Origin: Chitinophaga fulva
GTDB taxonomy: Bacteria; Bacteroidota; Bacteroidia; Chitinophagales; Chitinophagaceae
Length of the DNA stretch: 64,000 bases
Direction: 5' to 3'
Assembly (NCBI RefSeq): GCF_012927205.1
Contig: NZ_JABBGC010000001.1
Span: 1,922,001-1,986,000 of the forward strand
Made by a program: the position numbers and the translations under genes. The notes under the pieces are model-generated. The model had not been told where the DNA came from. It searched no databases and saw nothing but the letters and a program-made list of their open reading frames with translations. Each line of letters opens with the position of its first letter. Position 1 is the stretch's first letter. Shown here one piece after another: positions 17,500 to 26,847 of the stretch.

Positions 17500-17507
17500 C
17501 AAAATTA
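17500..17507 (-). promoter_or_regulatory. -7 candidate for the Lrp-type regulator
   Basis: TAATTTTG on the minus strand, exact TAnnTTTG, 57 nt upstream of the ATG at 17442. It excludes the longer start at 17511. Confidence 0.45.
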
Positions 17508-17517
17508 TCAAAATTGA

Positions 17518-17546
17518 TTGATTGGCGTTCTAAAATTTTAGGTTTG
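17518..17546 (+). promoter_or_regulatory. promoter of the MFS pump gene
   Basis: TTG (17518-17520), 18-nt spacer, TAGGTTTG (17539-17546) matching TAnnTTTG; the ATG is 16 nt further on. Lies in the shared control region with the divergent Lrp-type regulator. Confidence 0.6.
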
Positions 17547-17562
17547 TGGCGAAAATGGGACT

Positions 17563-18954
17563 ATGGAGAAACGAATTATTCTGACAGTGGCCTGCATGGC
17601 AATATTTTTTGAAGCGCTCGACGTGTCTGTGTTAAACATGGCTTTACCAGGCATGCAGCAGTATTTCCATTTTGGGCCCGACGCCATTCAGTGGGTACAA
17701 ACAGTATACGTATTATTTTATGCGGGGTTTGTATTGTTGGGAGGCCGGCTGTCAGATACCATAGGAAGAAGGAAAATGTTTATTACCGGCGCTATCCTGT
17801 TTGTACTGGCGTCGCTGGGGGCGGGCTTTTCCATGTCCTTTGCGTGGTTGTTGGGCTTCCGTGCGCTACAAGGTTTGGGCGTTGCATTGGCCATACCTGC
17901 GGCTATGGCTATCATCAGTCACACCTTTACAGAACCGGTGGAGAAGAACAGGGCCTTTGGCATCTTTGGGGCTATGGCGGGCATCGGCTTCGCCACGGGA
18001 TTGGCCATCGGCGGCCTGATCAGCGCCTGGATGGGATGGCAGTGGGTTTTCTTTATCAACGTGCCGGTTATCGGTGCTGCTATTGTGCTGGCGTTCCGGT
18101 TTATCCCGCGTGACCAGCAGCCGGAGCGGCAACGGGACAGCAACCTGCTGAGCGGCATATTGATTACTATACTGCTGATGCTATCGGCCTGGCTGATACA
18201 TGACCTGGGCCATATTGCAGCGCATCCGGCAGGTTTCGGGTTATTACTGGTATCGTTGGTGGCGGCGGGTATTTATTTCGTCAGAAGAGAGCGCGTGCAT
18301 GCGTCACCGTTAGTGGACTTTGATCTGTTCCGGTTAAAGGGAGTGGTGACTGGTAATATCGGCGCCACTTTGCTGGGCAGTACTTTCCTGCCGTACGTTT
18401 TTCTATTGACGTTGTATCTGCAGGAAGAGCTGGGCTTCAGTTCTTCGCAGGCGGGACTGTTACTGTTTCCCTTTAGTATCTTATCCGGATTGATATCCAA
18501 ATATGTGCTTCCTCATTTATTTCACCGGCTGGGCGTAACGCGTACCGGCATTACGGGCAGCTGCTTCATGTTGGGCGGTATCCTGTTTTTTGCGCTGAGT
18601 TATTTCACCGCATGGCATCTGCCGTTTATGCTACTGGCGGTGTTATGCATCAACTCATTGGGGATGTCGATCACTTTTCCTGCCATCACGATCCTGGCCA
18701 TACAGGTGGTCCCGGAAACGCAGCACGGGCTGGCTTCTGGCATCAACGGCACTTGCAATGCCATGGGAGGCGGACTGGGATTATCGTTGGTGGGACTGAT
18801 GATGCAACTGGCTGTCGCCCATCAATGGAACAGTTATGCTGCAGGCCTGGTGGTACTGGCACTAATTGCCATCGGAGCTATATTGCAGCTGTGTCGTTTC
18901 TGGTGGCGGGAGTCATCTGTGGTAAAGGGACAACTGATAGAAGTACCTTCCTGA
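17563..18954 (+). CDS. MFS transporter, DHA2 (EmrB/QacA) type
   Basis: 463-residue inner-membrane drug:proton antiporter-like protein. Seen: the first-helix motif ALDVSVLNMALPGM, motif A GGRLSDTIGRRKMF after helix 2, motif C-like GPAMAGIGFATGLAIGGLIS region (residues about 135-155), and enough hydrophobic segments for 14 helices. DHA2 members export drugs, dyes or amphipathic metabolites. The promoter is at 17518-17546. Divergent from an Lrp/AsnC regulator, a common arrangement for regulated exporters. Convergent with the ligase gene, 6 bp between stops. Confidence 0.9.
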   Translation: MEKRIILTVACMAIFFEALDVSVLNMALPGMQQYFHFGPDAIQWVQTVYVLFYAGFVLLGGRLSDTIGRRKMFITGAILFVLASLGAGFSMSFAWLLGFRALQGLGVALAIPAAMAIISHTFTEPVEKNRAFGIFGAMAGIGFATGLAIGGLISAWMGWQWVFFINVPVIGAAIVLAFRFIPRDQQPERQRDSNLLSGILITILLMLSAWLIHDLGHIAAHPAGFGLLLVSLVAAGIYFVRRERVHASPLVDFDLFRLKGVVTGNIGATLLGSTFLPYVFLLTLYLQEELGFSSSQAGLLLFPFSILSGLISKYVLPHLFHRLGVTRTGITGSCFMLGGILFFALSYFTAWHLPFMLLAVLCINSLGMSITFPAITILAIQVVPETQHGLASGINGTCNAMGGGLGLSLVGLMMQLAVAHQWNSYAAGLVVLALIAIGAILQLCRFWWRESSVVKGQLIEVPS

Positions 18955-18960
18955 TAGCGC

Positions 18961-20562
18961 TCACACTTCCTGCCCGCCGCTTTGCCGCAATAGCGTTTTC
19001 AGATCATCGAGCGTATTGATTTCAGCCACAGGTTTATCCTGCCTCCATCTGCTGATACGGGGGAAACGCAGGGCCACGCCTGATTTGTGACGGTTGGAGG
19101 CGGCAATGCCTTCAAAAGCAATTTCAAATACCAATTGCGGTTCCACCGTTCTTACCGGTCCGAATTTCTCCAGGGAATGCCGTTTGATCCAGTTGTCCAC
19201 TTCCGCGATTTCCTTATCGGTGAGGCCGGAATAGGCCTTGGTAAAGGGTACCAGCTGATCGCCATCTTTCACGGCGAAGGTATAATCGGTGTAAAGGTTG
19301 GACCGGCGCCCATGTCCTTTCTGTGCATATATCATCACCGCATCGATAGTATACGGATCTATTTTCCATTTCCACCAGTCGCCCCGCTTGCGGCCTACCT
19401 GGTAGGGGGCGCTTCTTTTTTTCAGCATCAGTCCTTCGCTGATTTGTTCGCGTGACCGTTCGCGTATCTGTGTAAGTTCATCCCATGAGGCAGCGGTTAC
19501 TTCCGGCGACAGTAACAGTGCCGGTTGTTGTTGCAGGTGGATGAGCTGTGTCAGCAACGATCTTCTTTCTATCAATGGTTTTTCCCGGATATCCGTGCCT
19601 TCCCATTCCAGTAGATCGTAGCTGAGAAAAGCCACAGGCGCTTCCTGCAGCTGTTTGCGGGTGACGTTCTTTCTGCCGATGCGTGTTTGTAATGTCTGAA
19701 ACGGCAATGGTTTTCCATCGGCATAGGTGAGGATTTCGCCATCTATCACGGTGCCGTCGGGGAGGGTGTTTGTCAGTGGAGTGAATTCAGGGAATTTATC
19801 GGTGATGAGTTCTTCGCCGCGTGACCATACAAACAGTTGTCCTTCTCTTTTGATGATTTGTCCGCGGATGCCGTCCCATTTCCATTCCGCCTGCCAGGCT
19901 TCGATGGGGCCGAGGCTGGCGGGGGCTTCTTCCAGGGCATATGCGAGGTAGAAAGGATAGGGGCGTGAGGCATCGGCGCCGCTGGTGCTTTGGTGCAGGA
20001 GGGCTTCTATGGTCACGGCACCGGGGTCCCAGGTACCGCTGATCATGTGCGACAGTGTAGCGGGAGGGATATCGTAGGTTTTGGCGAGTGCGTTGACCAT
20101 CATTTTCTGTGACACGCCGATGCGGAAACCGCCGGTGATCAGTTTATTGAAGACAAAACGTTCACCATCATCCAGCGCGTCCCAGGTTTGCAGGATGAAG
20201 GCCTGTTTCTCTGGTTCCGTGGCTTTCTCCAGCTGTTGCAGTTGCTGCAGCCAGTAATGTAGCGGATGACTGGCCGGGTGGGCACGTGGCGGAAGCAGGA
20301 GGGCGATGGTTTCGGCGAGGTCGCCTACGGTGAGGTAACATTCATTGAACAGCCATTCGGGCAGTCCGGTGGCCTGTATGCACCATGTTTTCAGCTGGGT
20401 GCTGTTGACCGTACGTTTAGGTCTGCGGCCGGAGAACAGTGCCAGCACCCAGGTTTTGTCTTTATCCGGGGCGGTGGCGAAATACTGGCTTAGTGCGTCC
20501 AGTTTTTCGTTGGTTTTGGTGCTGTTGCTCAGCACTTTGACGAGTTGGGCGAACTGTTGCAC
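18961..20562 (-). CDS. ATP-dependent DNA ligase of the ligase-associated repair set
   Basis: Joins nicked DNA using ATP. Order: N-terminal DNA-binding domain (about 1-210), nucleotidyltransferase domain with motif I EWKWDGIRG (adenylated Lys 228 from the GTG start), motifs SRGEELITDKFPE and DGEIL, then an OB-fold (WKIDPYTIDAVMIYAQKGHGRR onward). Start choice: an ATG at 20604 is in frame but lies inside the upstream exonuclease gene and adds 14 residues not typical of the family; GTG at 20562 gives VQQFAQLVKVL, the family N-terminus, 4 nt after the exonuclease stop. Length 533 residues, as expected. Forms an operon with the exonuclease. Confidence 0.9.
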   Translation of the reverse strand: MQQFAQLVKVLSNSTKTNEKLDALSQYFATAPDKDKTWVLALFSGRRPKRTVNSTQLKTWCIQATGLPEWLFNECYLTVGDLAETIALLLPPRAHPASHPLHYWLQQLQQLEKATEPEKQAFILQTWDALDDGERFVFNKLITGGFRIGVSQKMMVNALAKTYDIPPATLSHMISGTWDPGAVTIEALLHQSTSGADASRPYPFYLAYALEEAPASLGPIEAWQAEWKWDGIRGQIIKREGQLFVWSRGEELITDKFPEFTPLTNTLPDGTVIDGEILTYADGKPLPFQTLQTRIGRKNVTRKQLQEAPVAFLSYDLLEWEGTDIREKPLIERRSLLTQLIHLQQQPALLLSPEVTAASWDELTQIRERSREQISEGLMLKKRSAPYQVGRKRGDWWKWKIDPYTIDAVMIYAQKGHGRRSNLYTDYTFAVKDGDQLVPFTKAYSGLTDKEIAEVDNWIKRHSLEKFGPVRTVEPQLVFEIAFEGIAASNRHKSGVALRFPRISRWRQDKPVAEINTLDDLKTLLRQSGGQEV

Positions 20563-20566
20563 GGTA

Positions 20567-21580
20567 TTATGTTTCCGGGTTAGTAATAGTTTCCTCGTCG
20601 CCATAGGCGGTGCTTACTTCCCTGGCGTCGAGGCCTTTTTCGCTGAGGTAGCGGGCAAATACGCTGCTGAAGCCATGGGTGGCATATACGCGGGTGGCGC
20701 CGGTGGCGGCCACCGCTTCCAACAGCCCATTCCAGTCAGCATGATCGGATAATGCAAAACCCGCGTCGGCATTACGTCTGCGCATATGTCCCCTTACCTG
20801 CATCCAGCCGCTGCACACGCCCAGTGAGTAAGGGTTGAAGCGGCGCATCCAGGCCGAATCATCCGCCGAAGGCGGAGCGATAATAACCGCATTTTTAAAG
20901 GCCGCTTTAGGTGTGTCAGGCGTTATTTTTTCGATATGGGGTAATGGATAACCTTGTGCTATCAACAGGTCGTTTACGTTGGTAATAGCGCCGTGGCCCA
21001 TCATGCGGGTCACTTTATCCTGCAGGTGGAGGAGCAGCCGTTGGGCTTTACCGAGACTGTAAGCGGTGATCACTGACGCTTTGCCGGCCTGCTGATTTTC
21101 GTATATCCAGTTGGTGATACGGGAGAATAGCTGCTGTTGCGGTTCCCAGCGGTAAATAGGCAGGCCGAAAGTAGATTCCGTGATGAAGGTATGGCAGCGT
21201 ACCGGTTCAAACGGCACAGCGATGCCATCGGATTCCAGCTTATAATCTCCGCTGGCCACCCACACTTCCCCGTTCAGTTCCACTCTTACCTGTGCTGAGC
21301 CGATCATGTGGCCGGCAGGATGCAACGAGAGCCTGACGCCGTTAAAATAGATGTTTTCCCCATAGGCGATGCCTTGTACCTTGATGTCAGGGCCCAGCCT
21401 TAGTTTGAGCAGCGGAACACTGGCCTGTTCGCAGAGGTAGAACTGGTTGCCCCAGCGTGCGTGATCGGAATGCGCATGTGTAATCACCGCGCGCTGTACG
21501 GGTTTCCAGGGATCGATATAAAAATCGCCTGCTGCGCACCAGATGCCTTTGTCTGTAAATTGAAGCAGCTCCATATTCAT
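20567..21580 (-). CDS. ligase-associated DNA damage response exonuclease (MBL fold)
   Basis: Metallo-beta-lactamase-fold nuclease related to Artemis/SNM1 and the archaeal Mre11-independent exonucleases, and the standard partner of the ATP-dependent ligase in this repair set. Seen: THAHSDHARWG (metal site), HPAGHMIGSAQ, ASGDYKLE, FITESTFGLP, and the C-terminal ALSDHADW and VYATHG blocks. The open frame reaches 21613, but that first ATG is inside a terminator hairpin; MNMELLQFTDKG at 21580 (or MELL at 21574) is the plausible start. About 337 residues. The ligase starts 4 nt after its stop. Confidence 0.9.
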   Translation of the reverse strand: MNMELLQFTDKGIWCAAGDFYIDPWKPVQRAVITHAHSDHARWGNQFYLCEQASVPLLKLRLGPDIKVQGIAYGENIYFNGVRLSLHPAGHMIGSAQVRVELNGEVWVASGDYKLESDGIAVPFEPVRCHTFITESTFGLPIYRWEPQQQLFSRITNWIYENQQAGKASVITAYSLGKAQRLLLHLQDKVTRMMGHGAITNVNDLLIAQGYPLPHIEKITPDTPKAAFKNAVIIAPPSADDSAWMRRFNPYSLGVCSGWMQVRGHMRRRNADAGFALSDHADWNGLLEAVAATGATRVYATHGFSSVFARYLSEKGLDAREVSTAYGDEETITNPET

Positions 21581-21588
21581 GAATATAC

Positions 21589-21617
21589 AAAAAAAGGCCA
21601 TGGCTGCTGCCATGGCC
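21589..21617 (-). terminator. terminator after the substrate-binding lipoprotein gene
   Basis: On the minus strand: 9-bp perfect stem (21617-21609 with 21604-21596, GGCCATGGC type), loop of 4, then seven U from the A run at 21595-21589. Confidence 0.88.
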
Positions 21618-21661
21618 GTGTTCGACTCAACAAGCTATCTCATGGACAGCTGTAAAAGCGT

Positions 21662-22972
21662 TTATTGGTTCATTTTCACATCCGCGCTGTCGCCTTTCTG
21701 GATGATGAAGATGTTTTTGTTTTCGAAGTAGGAAGGTGTTTGTTCACCATCGCGGATATACACCGGCTGGAAATTAAAGCGGGTGATGACGGAGGGGGAT
21801 GATTCCACCGCACCGTTGAAATACACGCCGTTGTTGTGCAGCAGTCGTACAAAATAGAAGGTGTTCTCAAAACCTTTATACGCCATATCGGAAGGTCGTG
21901 CTTTGTATGTTCTCCGGAAATAGTCGCTCAGGTAGCGGCTGTAGGAGTCTGATTTGTCGTTAAAGTAAGGAGAAGAGTAGAACACCTGCAGGCTTTTGAA
22001 TTCAGGCTCTTTCAGCTTCAGTACGTCCCAGGTAGGCATACCGAATATCTGCATCGGGTAGGTAGCATTGGCTGTGGCGAGTTTGCGCAGGATGCTTTTA
22101 GCGCCGGCTTCATCGAGCGCAGTAACGATCACGATGTTGGGCCGGTCAGTAAGCAGGTATTTGGAAAGCTCTTCCGGGGTGGTGCCTTCGTTCCAGATGG
22201 CTTCGCGTATCCTGGTTTTTTTCGGGCTGTTCATTTTGTCGTAGGAGCCTTTAAAATCGGCCGCGAGGCGGTTTTCAAAAGGCGTGTTCCGACGGAGCAG
22301 TACAATATTTTTATTGGAGAAAGCCTCCTGTACGTAGTTATGGATGGCTTCGCAGTGTGTTTTCAGGGTGCTGTTGGAAATGAACAGGAAAGGATTGTCG
22401 CTGATGCCAGCATCATTGGGCAGGATGCCGGATACGAGGTTGATCTCTTTCTTTTTGGCAAAGTCGCTTGCTTCCTTCAGTTCCGGGTTGCTGAACGAAC
22501 CGATGATGAGGTCGGTGGCGTCGAGGGCTTTGCTGTTGATGAGAGAGGCAATGCTTTGACGGCCTTTAGTGTCGTACACATTGACTTTCAGGTTATACCC
22601 CAGTTGTTGGAGGCTGTCCAGCGCCAGTTGGGCGCCTTCATAAAATTCAAGGCCGGCCATTACATAGCGGGGCATGGTACGGCCGGGAATATCGTTGGAG
22701 TTGGCAAATGCGGAATCGAGGAACAGTGGGGCAAAGAGCGCGATGTTATAAGTAGGTTTCTTCACTTCCCGGGCGAAGGCCGGTACGTTGAAGGGGGCTG
22801 CTTTGGCAGTTTCGTTTTTGTTTTCCGGTTTCTTTTCCGGCGTGGGCTTGCTCAGGGTGGGTGGGGGACCGTCAACACGGCTGGTGCTCTTTCTGGAGGA
22901 AGAGCAGGCTGTGAACAGTACCGACAGAGCCAATCCGGCCAGCAGGTTTTTAACAGATATCAATTGGTTCAT
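21662..22972 (-). CDS. ABC-type periplasmic substrate-binding lipoprotein (PBP1 fold)
   Basis: 436 residues with a lipoprotein signal: hydrophobic LLAGLALSVLFTAC with the lipobox Cys at about 23, then a Ser/Pro/Lys-rich linker to about 65. The mature part has the type I periplasmic-binding fold of branched-chain amino acid receptors and LpoA-like proteins: YNIALFAPLFLDSA, GLEFYEGAQLALDSL, and DLIIGSFSNPELKEASDFAKKKEI motifs. No permease or ATPase is adjacent, so it may be an orphan receptor or a murein-synthesis accessory protein rather than a transporter subunit. Its own terminator follows. Confidence 0.78.
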   Translation of the reverse strand: MNQLISVKNLLAGLALSVLFTACSSSRKSTSRVDGPPPTLSKPTPEKKPENKNETAKAAPFNVPAFAREVKKPTYNIALFAPLFLDSAFANSNDIPGRTMPRYVMAGLEFYEGAQLALDSLQQLGYNLKVNVYDTKGRQSIASLINSKALDATDLIIGSFSNPELKEASDFAKKKEINLVSGILPNDAGISDNPFLFISNSTLKTHCEAIHNYVQEAFSNKNIVLLRRNTPFENRLAADFKGSYDKMNSPKKTRIREAIWNEGTTPEELSKYLLTDRPNIVIVTALDEAGAKSILRKLATANATYPMQIFGMPTWDVLKLKEPEFKSLQVFYSSPYFNDKSDSYSRYLSDYFRRTYKARPSDMAYKGFENTFYFVRLLHNNGVYFNGAVESSPSVITRFNFQPVYIRDGEQTPSYFENKNIFIIQKGDSADVKMNQ

Positions 22973-23027
22973 AATGGGCGCTAATTTACAAAAATCATTC
23001 CGGGGATTGCATGCAATGTAAAATAAG

Positions 23028-23075
23028 AGAGCAAAGGTGCCAAGAGATTTAATATGTCTCCGGAACCTTTGCTCT
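23028..23075 (-). terminator. probable hairpin terminator after guaA
   Basis: 11-bp stem AGAGCAAAGGT (23028-23038) with 23065-23075, and an inner short stem. On the minus strand it lies 20 nt after the guaA stop; the following tract (TTATTTTAC) is only partly U-rich, so moderate confidence. Confidence 0.6.
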
Positions 23076-23095
23076 TGGTATTTTTCAGGGAAGCA

Positions 23096-24634
23096 TTATT
23101 CCCATTCGATCGTAGCAGGTGGTTTGGAGCTGATGTCGTATACCACGCGGTTGATGCCTTTTACCCGGTTGATGATGTCGTTGGACATTTTAGCCAGGAA
23201 TTCGTAAGGCAGGTGTGCCCAATCGGCGGTCATACCATCGGTAGACGTCACTGCCCTGAGGGCTACGGTAAATTCGTAGGTACGTTCATCGCCCATTACG
23301 CCCACGCTTTGTACGGGGAGGAGGATGGCACCTGCCTGCCATACTTTATCATAGAGACCGGCTTCACGCAGTCCTTCCACATAGATAGCGTCAGCTTCCT
23401 GGAGCATCGCCACTTTATCCGGGGAGATAGCGCCGAGGATACGGATAGCGAGGCCTGGTCCCGGGAACGGATGACGTCCGAGGAATACTTCGCTGATACC
23501 GATTTCGCGGCCTACGCGGCGAACTTCGTCTTTAAACAGGAAACGCAGGGGCTCTACCAGCTGCATGTTCATTTTTTCCGGCAGCCCGCCCACGTTGTGG
23601 TGGGATTTGATGGTAACAGAAGGACCGTTTACAGATACGGATTCGATCACATCCGGGTAGATAGTACCTTGTCCGAGGAAGGAGATGTCTGTCAGTTGTG
23701 CTGACTCATGCTGGAATACCTCGATGAAGAGGCGGCCGATGATTTTACGTTTTTTCTCCGGGTCAGTAACACCGTCGAGCTGGCCGTAAAACATGTCTTT
23801 CGCGTTGACACCTTTTACATTGAGGCCCATATGTTTGTAAGACTCCAGAACTGTTTCGTATTCATTTTTACGTAACAGGCCGTTGTCTACAAAGATACAG
23901 AAGAGGTTTTTGCCGATAGCTTTGTGGATCAGTTCAGCGGCCACGGTAGAGTCTACACCGCCGCTGAGGGCCATTACCACTCTTTTATCGCCTACCTGGG
24001 CTTTGATTTTTTCGATGGTTTCGTGCACAAAGGCAGCCGGGGTCCAGTCCTGCTGGCAGTTACAGATGTGTACCAGGAAGTTGCGGAGGATCTGTTTACC
24101 TTCCAGGGAGTGGGTCACTTCCGGGTGGAACTGCAGGCCGAAGATCGGATTAGCAGCGAGGGTAGTGCTTTTGAAGGCGGCTACCGGGATATTTTCGGTG
24201 GTAGCGATGATCTGGAAGCTTTCCGGGATACGTTTGATGGTATCGGAGTGGCTCATCCAAACCTGGCTTTTGCCGGAGATGTCGTATAATAATTTTTCCT
24301 CTTTGTCATTGTGCTCCATAAAAGCGCGGCCATATTCGCGGATGTTGCTTTTGGCAACTTCACCGCCGAAGTTTTTGGCCATCAGCTGGGCGCCGTAGCA
24401 GATACCAAGTACCGGTACTTTGGCGGCAATGGCAGCGATGTCGAGGGTGGGCGCTTTCTCGTCGTTTACGGAGAAAGGACTGCCGGACAAAATAACGCCT
24501 TTGATGGAATCGTCCCAGGCAATTGGCTGGAGACAAGGTTTAATTTCGCAATAAACATTCAGTTCCCGGATGCTGCGCGCGATCAGCTGTGTGTACTGGG
24601 AACCGAAATCGAGGATAAGTATCTTTTCTGTCAT
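23096..24634 (-). CDS. guaA: GMP synthase (glutamine-hydrolysing)
   Basis: Makes GMP from XMP, ATP and glutamine, the last step of guanine nucleotide synthesis. 512 residues, usual length about 510-525. Seen: class I glutamine amidotransferase domain with nucleophile GICYGAQ (C79) and FHPEV; the ATP pyrophosphatase domain with PP-loop [11 protein letters not shown] near 220; and the dimerisation domain ending KPPATIEWE. The frame is open to 24757, but the ATG at 24634 ([14 protein letters not shown]) is the family start. A TATCTTTG -7 element sits 7 nt upstream of it. Divergent from the GIN-domain gene, 94 bp apart. Confidence 0.97.
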   Translation of the reverse strand: MTEKILILDFGSQYTQLIARSIRELNVYCEIKPCLQPIAWDDSIKGVILSGSPFSVNDEKAPTLDIAAIAAKVPVLGICYGAQLMAKNFGGEVAKSNIREYGRAFMEHNDKEEKLLYDISGKSQVWMSHSDTIKRIPESFQIIATTENIPVAAFKSTTLAANPIFGLQFHPEVTHSLEGKQILRNFLVHICNCQQDWTPAAFVHETIEKIKAQVGDKRVVMALSGGVDSTVAAELIHKAIGKNLFCIFVDNGLLRKNEYETVLESYKHMGLNVKGVNAKDMFYGQLDGVTDPEKKRKIIGRLFIEVFQHESAQLTDISFLGQGTIYPDVIESVSVNGPSVTIKSHHNVGGLPEKMNMQLVEPLRFLFKDEVRRVGREIGISEVFLGRHPFPGPGLAIRILGAISPDKVAMLQEADAIYVEGLREAGLYDKVWQAGAILLPVQSVGVMGDERTYEFTVALRAVTSTDGMTADWAHLPYEFLAKMSNDIINRVKGINRVVYDISSKPPATIEWE

Positions 24635-24641
24635 GGTGGTG

Positions 24642-24649
24642 CAAAGATA
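24642..24649 (-). promoter_or_regulatory. guaA -7 element adjacent to the start codon
   Basis: TATCTTTG on the minus strand (exact TAnnTTTG) ends 7 nt before the ATG at 24634, which would make the 5' leader extremely short. No good -33 element at 19-21 nt spacing. Confidence 0.45.
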
Positions 24650-24728
24650 AAGTCCTTCCTTCAATTTCGGATTCTGAAAATAGAAAATAGAAAATCTAGT
24701 TGTATCTTTCTTTTTATAATCTAAACTT

Positions 24729-25457
24729 ATGCAAACCAAAATCACCCTGTGCTGCATGACTGTAGCCCTGTCTATAGCAGGCCTTTTCAGCGCCTGTATT
24801 GGTCAGAACCGCGTAAAAGGTAGCGGCAATGTTATTAAAGAAGAAAGAGACGCCCCTTCATTTCATAAAATCAAGGTAGAAGGCAGCATGAACGTATTCC
24901 TTTCCCAGGGGGAAGCTAAAAAGGCCGTGATAGAAGCGGAAGATAATATTGCGCCGCTGGTGGAGCTGGTGAATGAAGACGGCCGGCTGAAAGTGCGTTT
25001 CCGCCATGATGCCAATATTTCCACGCGCAAGGGCGTAAATGTGTACCTGACCACGCCGGATGTGGATGAAGTAGCGCTGGCCGGCTCCGGTGATATAAAG
25101 CTGGTAGACAAGTTTAACAGCAAAGAGGAGATGAAAATCAGCCTGTCTGGTTCCGGTAACCTGAATGGCACCATCAACGCGCCGGAAGTAAAAGCTTCCA
25201 TTGCCGGTTCCGGTAATATGAACCTGCAGGGAGAAACAAAAGCGGTTCGGGTATCTATTGCCGGTAGCGGCGATTATGAGGGTGACAACCTGCTGTCTGA
25301 AGAGGCAGAAGTAAAAATTGCCGGCAGTGGTGATGCCTCGGTGCATGCGAGCGTAAAACTGGAAGCAAAAATTGCCGGGTCCGGTGATGTGAAGTATAAG
25401 GGAAATCCCAATGTATCCAGTTCTGTAGCGGGTTCTGGCTCTGTCAGGAAGATATAG
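24729..25457 (+). CDS. GIN-domain (DUF2807) lipoprotein
   Basis: 242-residue envelope protein. Lipoprotein signal with IAGLFSAC (lipobox Cys about 22). Then a right-handed beta-helix-like GIN domain: [33 protein letters not shown] is the standard head (given here as two blocks), followed by at least six repeats of the form I/L-A/S-GSGD/N, at about 117, 138, 158, 176, 198, 217 and 236. Such putative auto-transporter adhesin head domains are common in Bacteroidota; their ligand is unknown. Own upstream region shared with guaA. No gene downstream for 283 bp. Confidence 0.88.
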   Translation: MQTKITLCCMTVALSIAGLFSACIGQNRVKGSGNVIKEERDAPSFHKIKVEGSMNVFLSQGEAKKAVIEAEDNIAPLVELVNEDGRLKVRFRHDANISTRKGVNVYLTTPDVDEVALAGSGDIKLVDKFNSKEEMKISLSGSGNLNGTINAPEVKASIAGSGNMNLQGETKAVRVSIAGSGDYEGDNLLSEEAEVKIAGSGDASVHASVKLEAKIAGSGDVKYKGNPNVSSSVAGSGSVRKI

Positions 25458-25557
25458 CCAGATAATATTTACAAATTTTTAACATTTCAAAAATCATATC
25501 GAGAGCAGTTTTGCTGTTATTTACATTGATTTTCAAAAAAATCTAAAGTCCTTTTGC

Positions 25558-25603
25558 CCAGATACTGCCGCAGCAATAACAAGCCGGCTGAGGCAGTATC
25601 TGG
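25558..25603. repeat. 12-bp inverted repeat in the gap after the GIN gene
   Basis: CCAGATACTGCC (25558-25569) pairs with GGCAGTATCTGG (25592-25603), 22-nt loop. The gap 25458-25740 otherwise shows an AT-rich stretch and nothing that reads as a gene. No T tract follows, so its role is unclear. Confidence 0.65.
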
Positions 25604-25740
25604 CTGGGGCACAAGCCAACTGAGAATGCCACCCCACCCCAAAGCGCTGCCTTACATCTGTCAAATTATTATTAAATGACATAAATAATACTCCTTTTTT
25701 GTATGTTTACAGTTTGAATTGTTGAACTCCTATTCCTTTT

Positions 25741-26661
25741 ATGAACGAAAGACCGAAGGTCCTGGTGGTATACTATACCCAGACAGGCCAATTAAAAAGG
25801 ATTATTGATCATGTGTTGGCGCCACTGGCAAATAGTGTGGATATTACATACGAAGAGCTGGTTCCTGTACAGCCTTTTCCTTTTCCATGGGGGAAGCAGC
25901 AGTTTTACGATACAATGCCGGAAACAGTACAGGACACGCCCCGCGGTATACGGCCACTTGAGGTGGACTTGAACGCGCACTTTGACCTGGTACTGCTGGC
26001 TTATCAGCCGTGGTTCCTGTCTCCTTCACAGCCGACAGCCGCTTTCCTGCAAAGTGAAGCAGCCGCCCGCCTGTTGAAAGGCAAGCAGGTGATCACGCTG
26101 TTGGGCAGCCGCAACATGTGGCTCAATGCGCAGGAAAGAGTAAAAGGATACCTGCACAGGATGGGAGCCAACCTGGTGGGAAATATTGTGCTGGTAGATA
26201 AATCACCGAACCTGGTGTCACTGATCACTATTTTGCGCTGGGCTTTCAAAGGAAAAAAAGAAGCTACCCGTTTCTTGCCGCAGGCAGGTGTACAGGAAAA
26301 TGAGATCATCACTTCCAACCGTTTTGCCGGCCCTATCGCTACGGCGCTGGAAACACGGAAATGGCAGGACCTGCATCCGCAACTGATGTCGCTGGACGCG
26401 GTAGAATTGCTGCCTAACCTCGTACTGCTGGAAAACAATGGTATCAGTGCTTTCCGTTTCTGGGCCAAATTCATCAGCGCCAAAGGAGGACCCGGTGCTG
26501 AAGCTCGTCAGGGCAGGGTAACGATGTACCGGTCATTGCTGCTGGTGGGTATTTTTGTGTTAACACCGATCACACTGATTTCTTCGTTCATCAAACTTAA
26601 CCTGAAACGGAACGAGTTGAAACGGGAGGTAGATTATTACAAAGGAGTTACTTTGCGTTAA
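25741..26661 (+). CDS. darA: dialkylresorcinol biosynthesis protein DarA (flavodoxin-like)
   Basis: 306 residues. The N-terminus VLVVYYTQTGQLKRIIDHVL is a flavodoxin-type FMN-binding loop (T/S-Q-T-G), and DLVLLAYQPWFLSPSQPT continues the fold. The C-terminal 40 residues contain a hydrophobic helix (SLLLVGIFVLTPITLISSF) that may anchor it to the membrane. In flexirubin-producing Bacteroidota such as Chitinophaga, DarA acts after DarB: established work assigns aromatisation of the dialkyl-cyclohexanedione to dialkylresorcinol. The assignment here rests on fold, length and the darB neighbour. First gene of the pigment block. Confidence 0.82.
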   Translation: MNERPKVLVVYYTQTGQLKRIIDHVLAPLANSVDITYEELVPVQPFPFPWGKQQFYDTMPETVQDTPRGIRPLEVDLNAHFDLVLLAYQPWFLSPSQPTAAFLQSEAAARLLKGKQVITLLGSRNMWLNAQERVKGYLHRMGANLVGNIVLVDKSPNLVSLITILRWAFKGKKEATRFLPQAGVQENEIITSNRFAGPIATALETRKWQDLHPQLMSLDAVELLPNLVLLENNGISAFRFWAKFISAKGGPGAEARQGRVTMYRSLLLVGIFVLTPITLISSFIKLNLKRNELKREVDYYKGVTLR

Positions 26662-26760
26662 CCTTTCGCCGGTACCGAAATATCAGCGGGTGGCTTGATA
26701 ATTGTAATTCCGTTTAGAGTTATATATTTACGTCCGCTTAAAAAGTATACAAAACCAAAC

Positions 26761-26847
26761 ATGTTTATCACCGCAGAAAGGCTGGCCAATAACGGTTGTC
26801 ACTATGGGATTGCATGCGGCCTTAAAAGACGAATTATTTTCAAATGA
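26761..26847 (+). CDS. possible 28-codon leader ORF coupled to darB
   Basis: ATG at 26761 opens a 28-residue frame (MFITAERLANN at its start) that ends with TGA at 26845-26847, overlapping the darB start as ATGA. This is the classic arrangement for translational coupling. It has no recognisable domain, and a 28-codon frame can arise by chance, so it is offered as a candidate only. Confidence 0.3.
   Translation: MFITAERLANNGCHYGIACGLKRRIIFK

Noticed and set aside
17443..17511. Longer start for the Lrp-type regulator
   Set aside because: It would begin upstream of the best -7 element and adds 23 residues not found in the family.
20563..20604. ATG start of the ligase at 20604
   Set aside because: Overlaps the exonuclease gene by 38 nt and adds non-family residues; GTG at 20562 fits better, though the longer form cannot be excluded.
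21581..21613. First in-frame ATG of the exonuclease gene
   Set aside because: It lies inside the terminator hairpin of the preceding gene.
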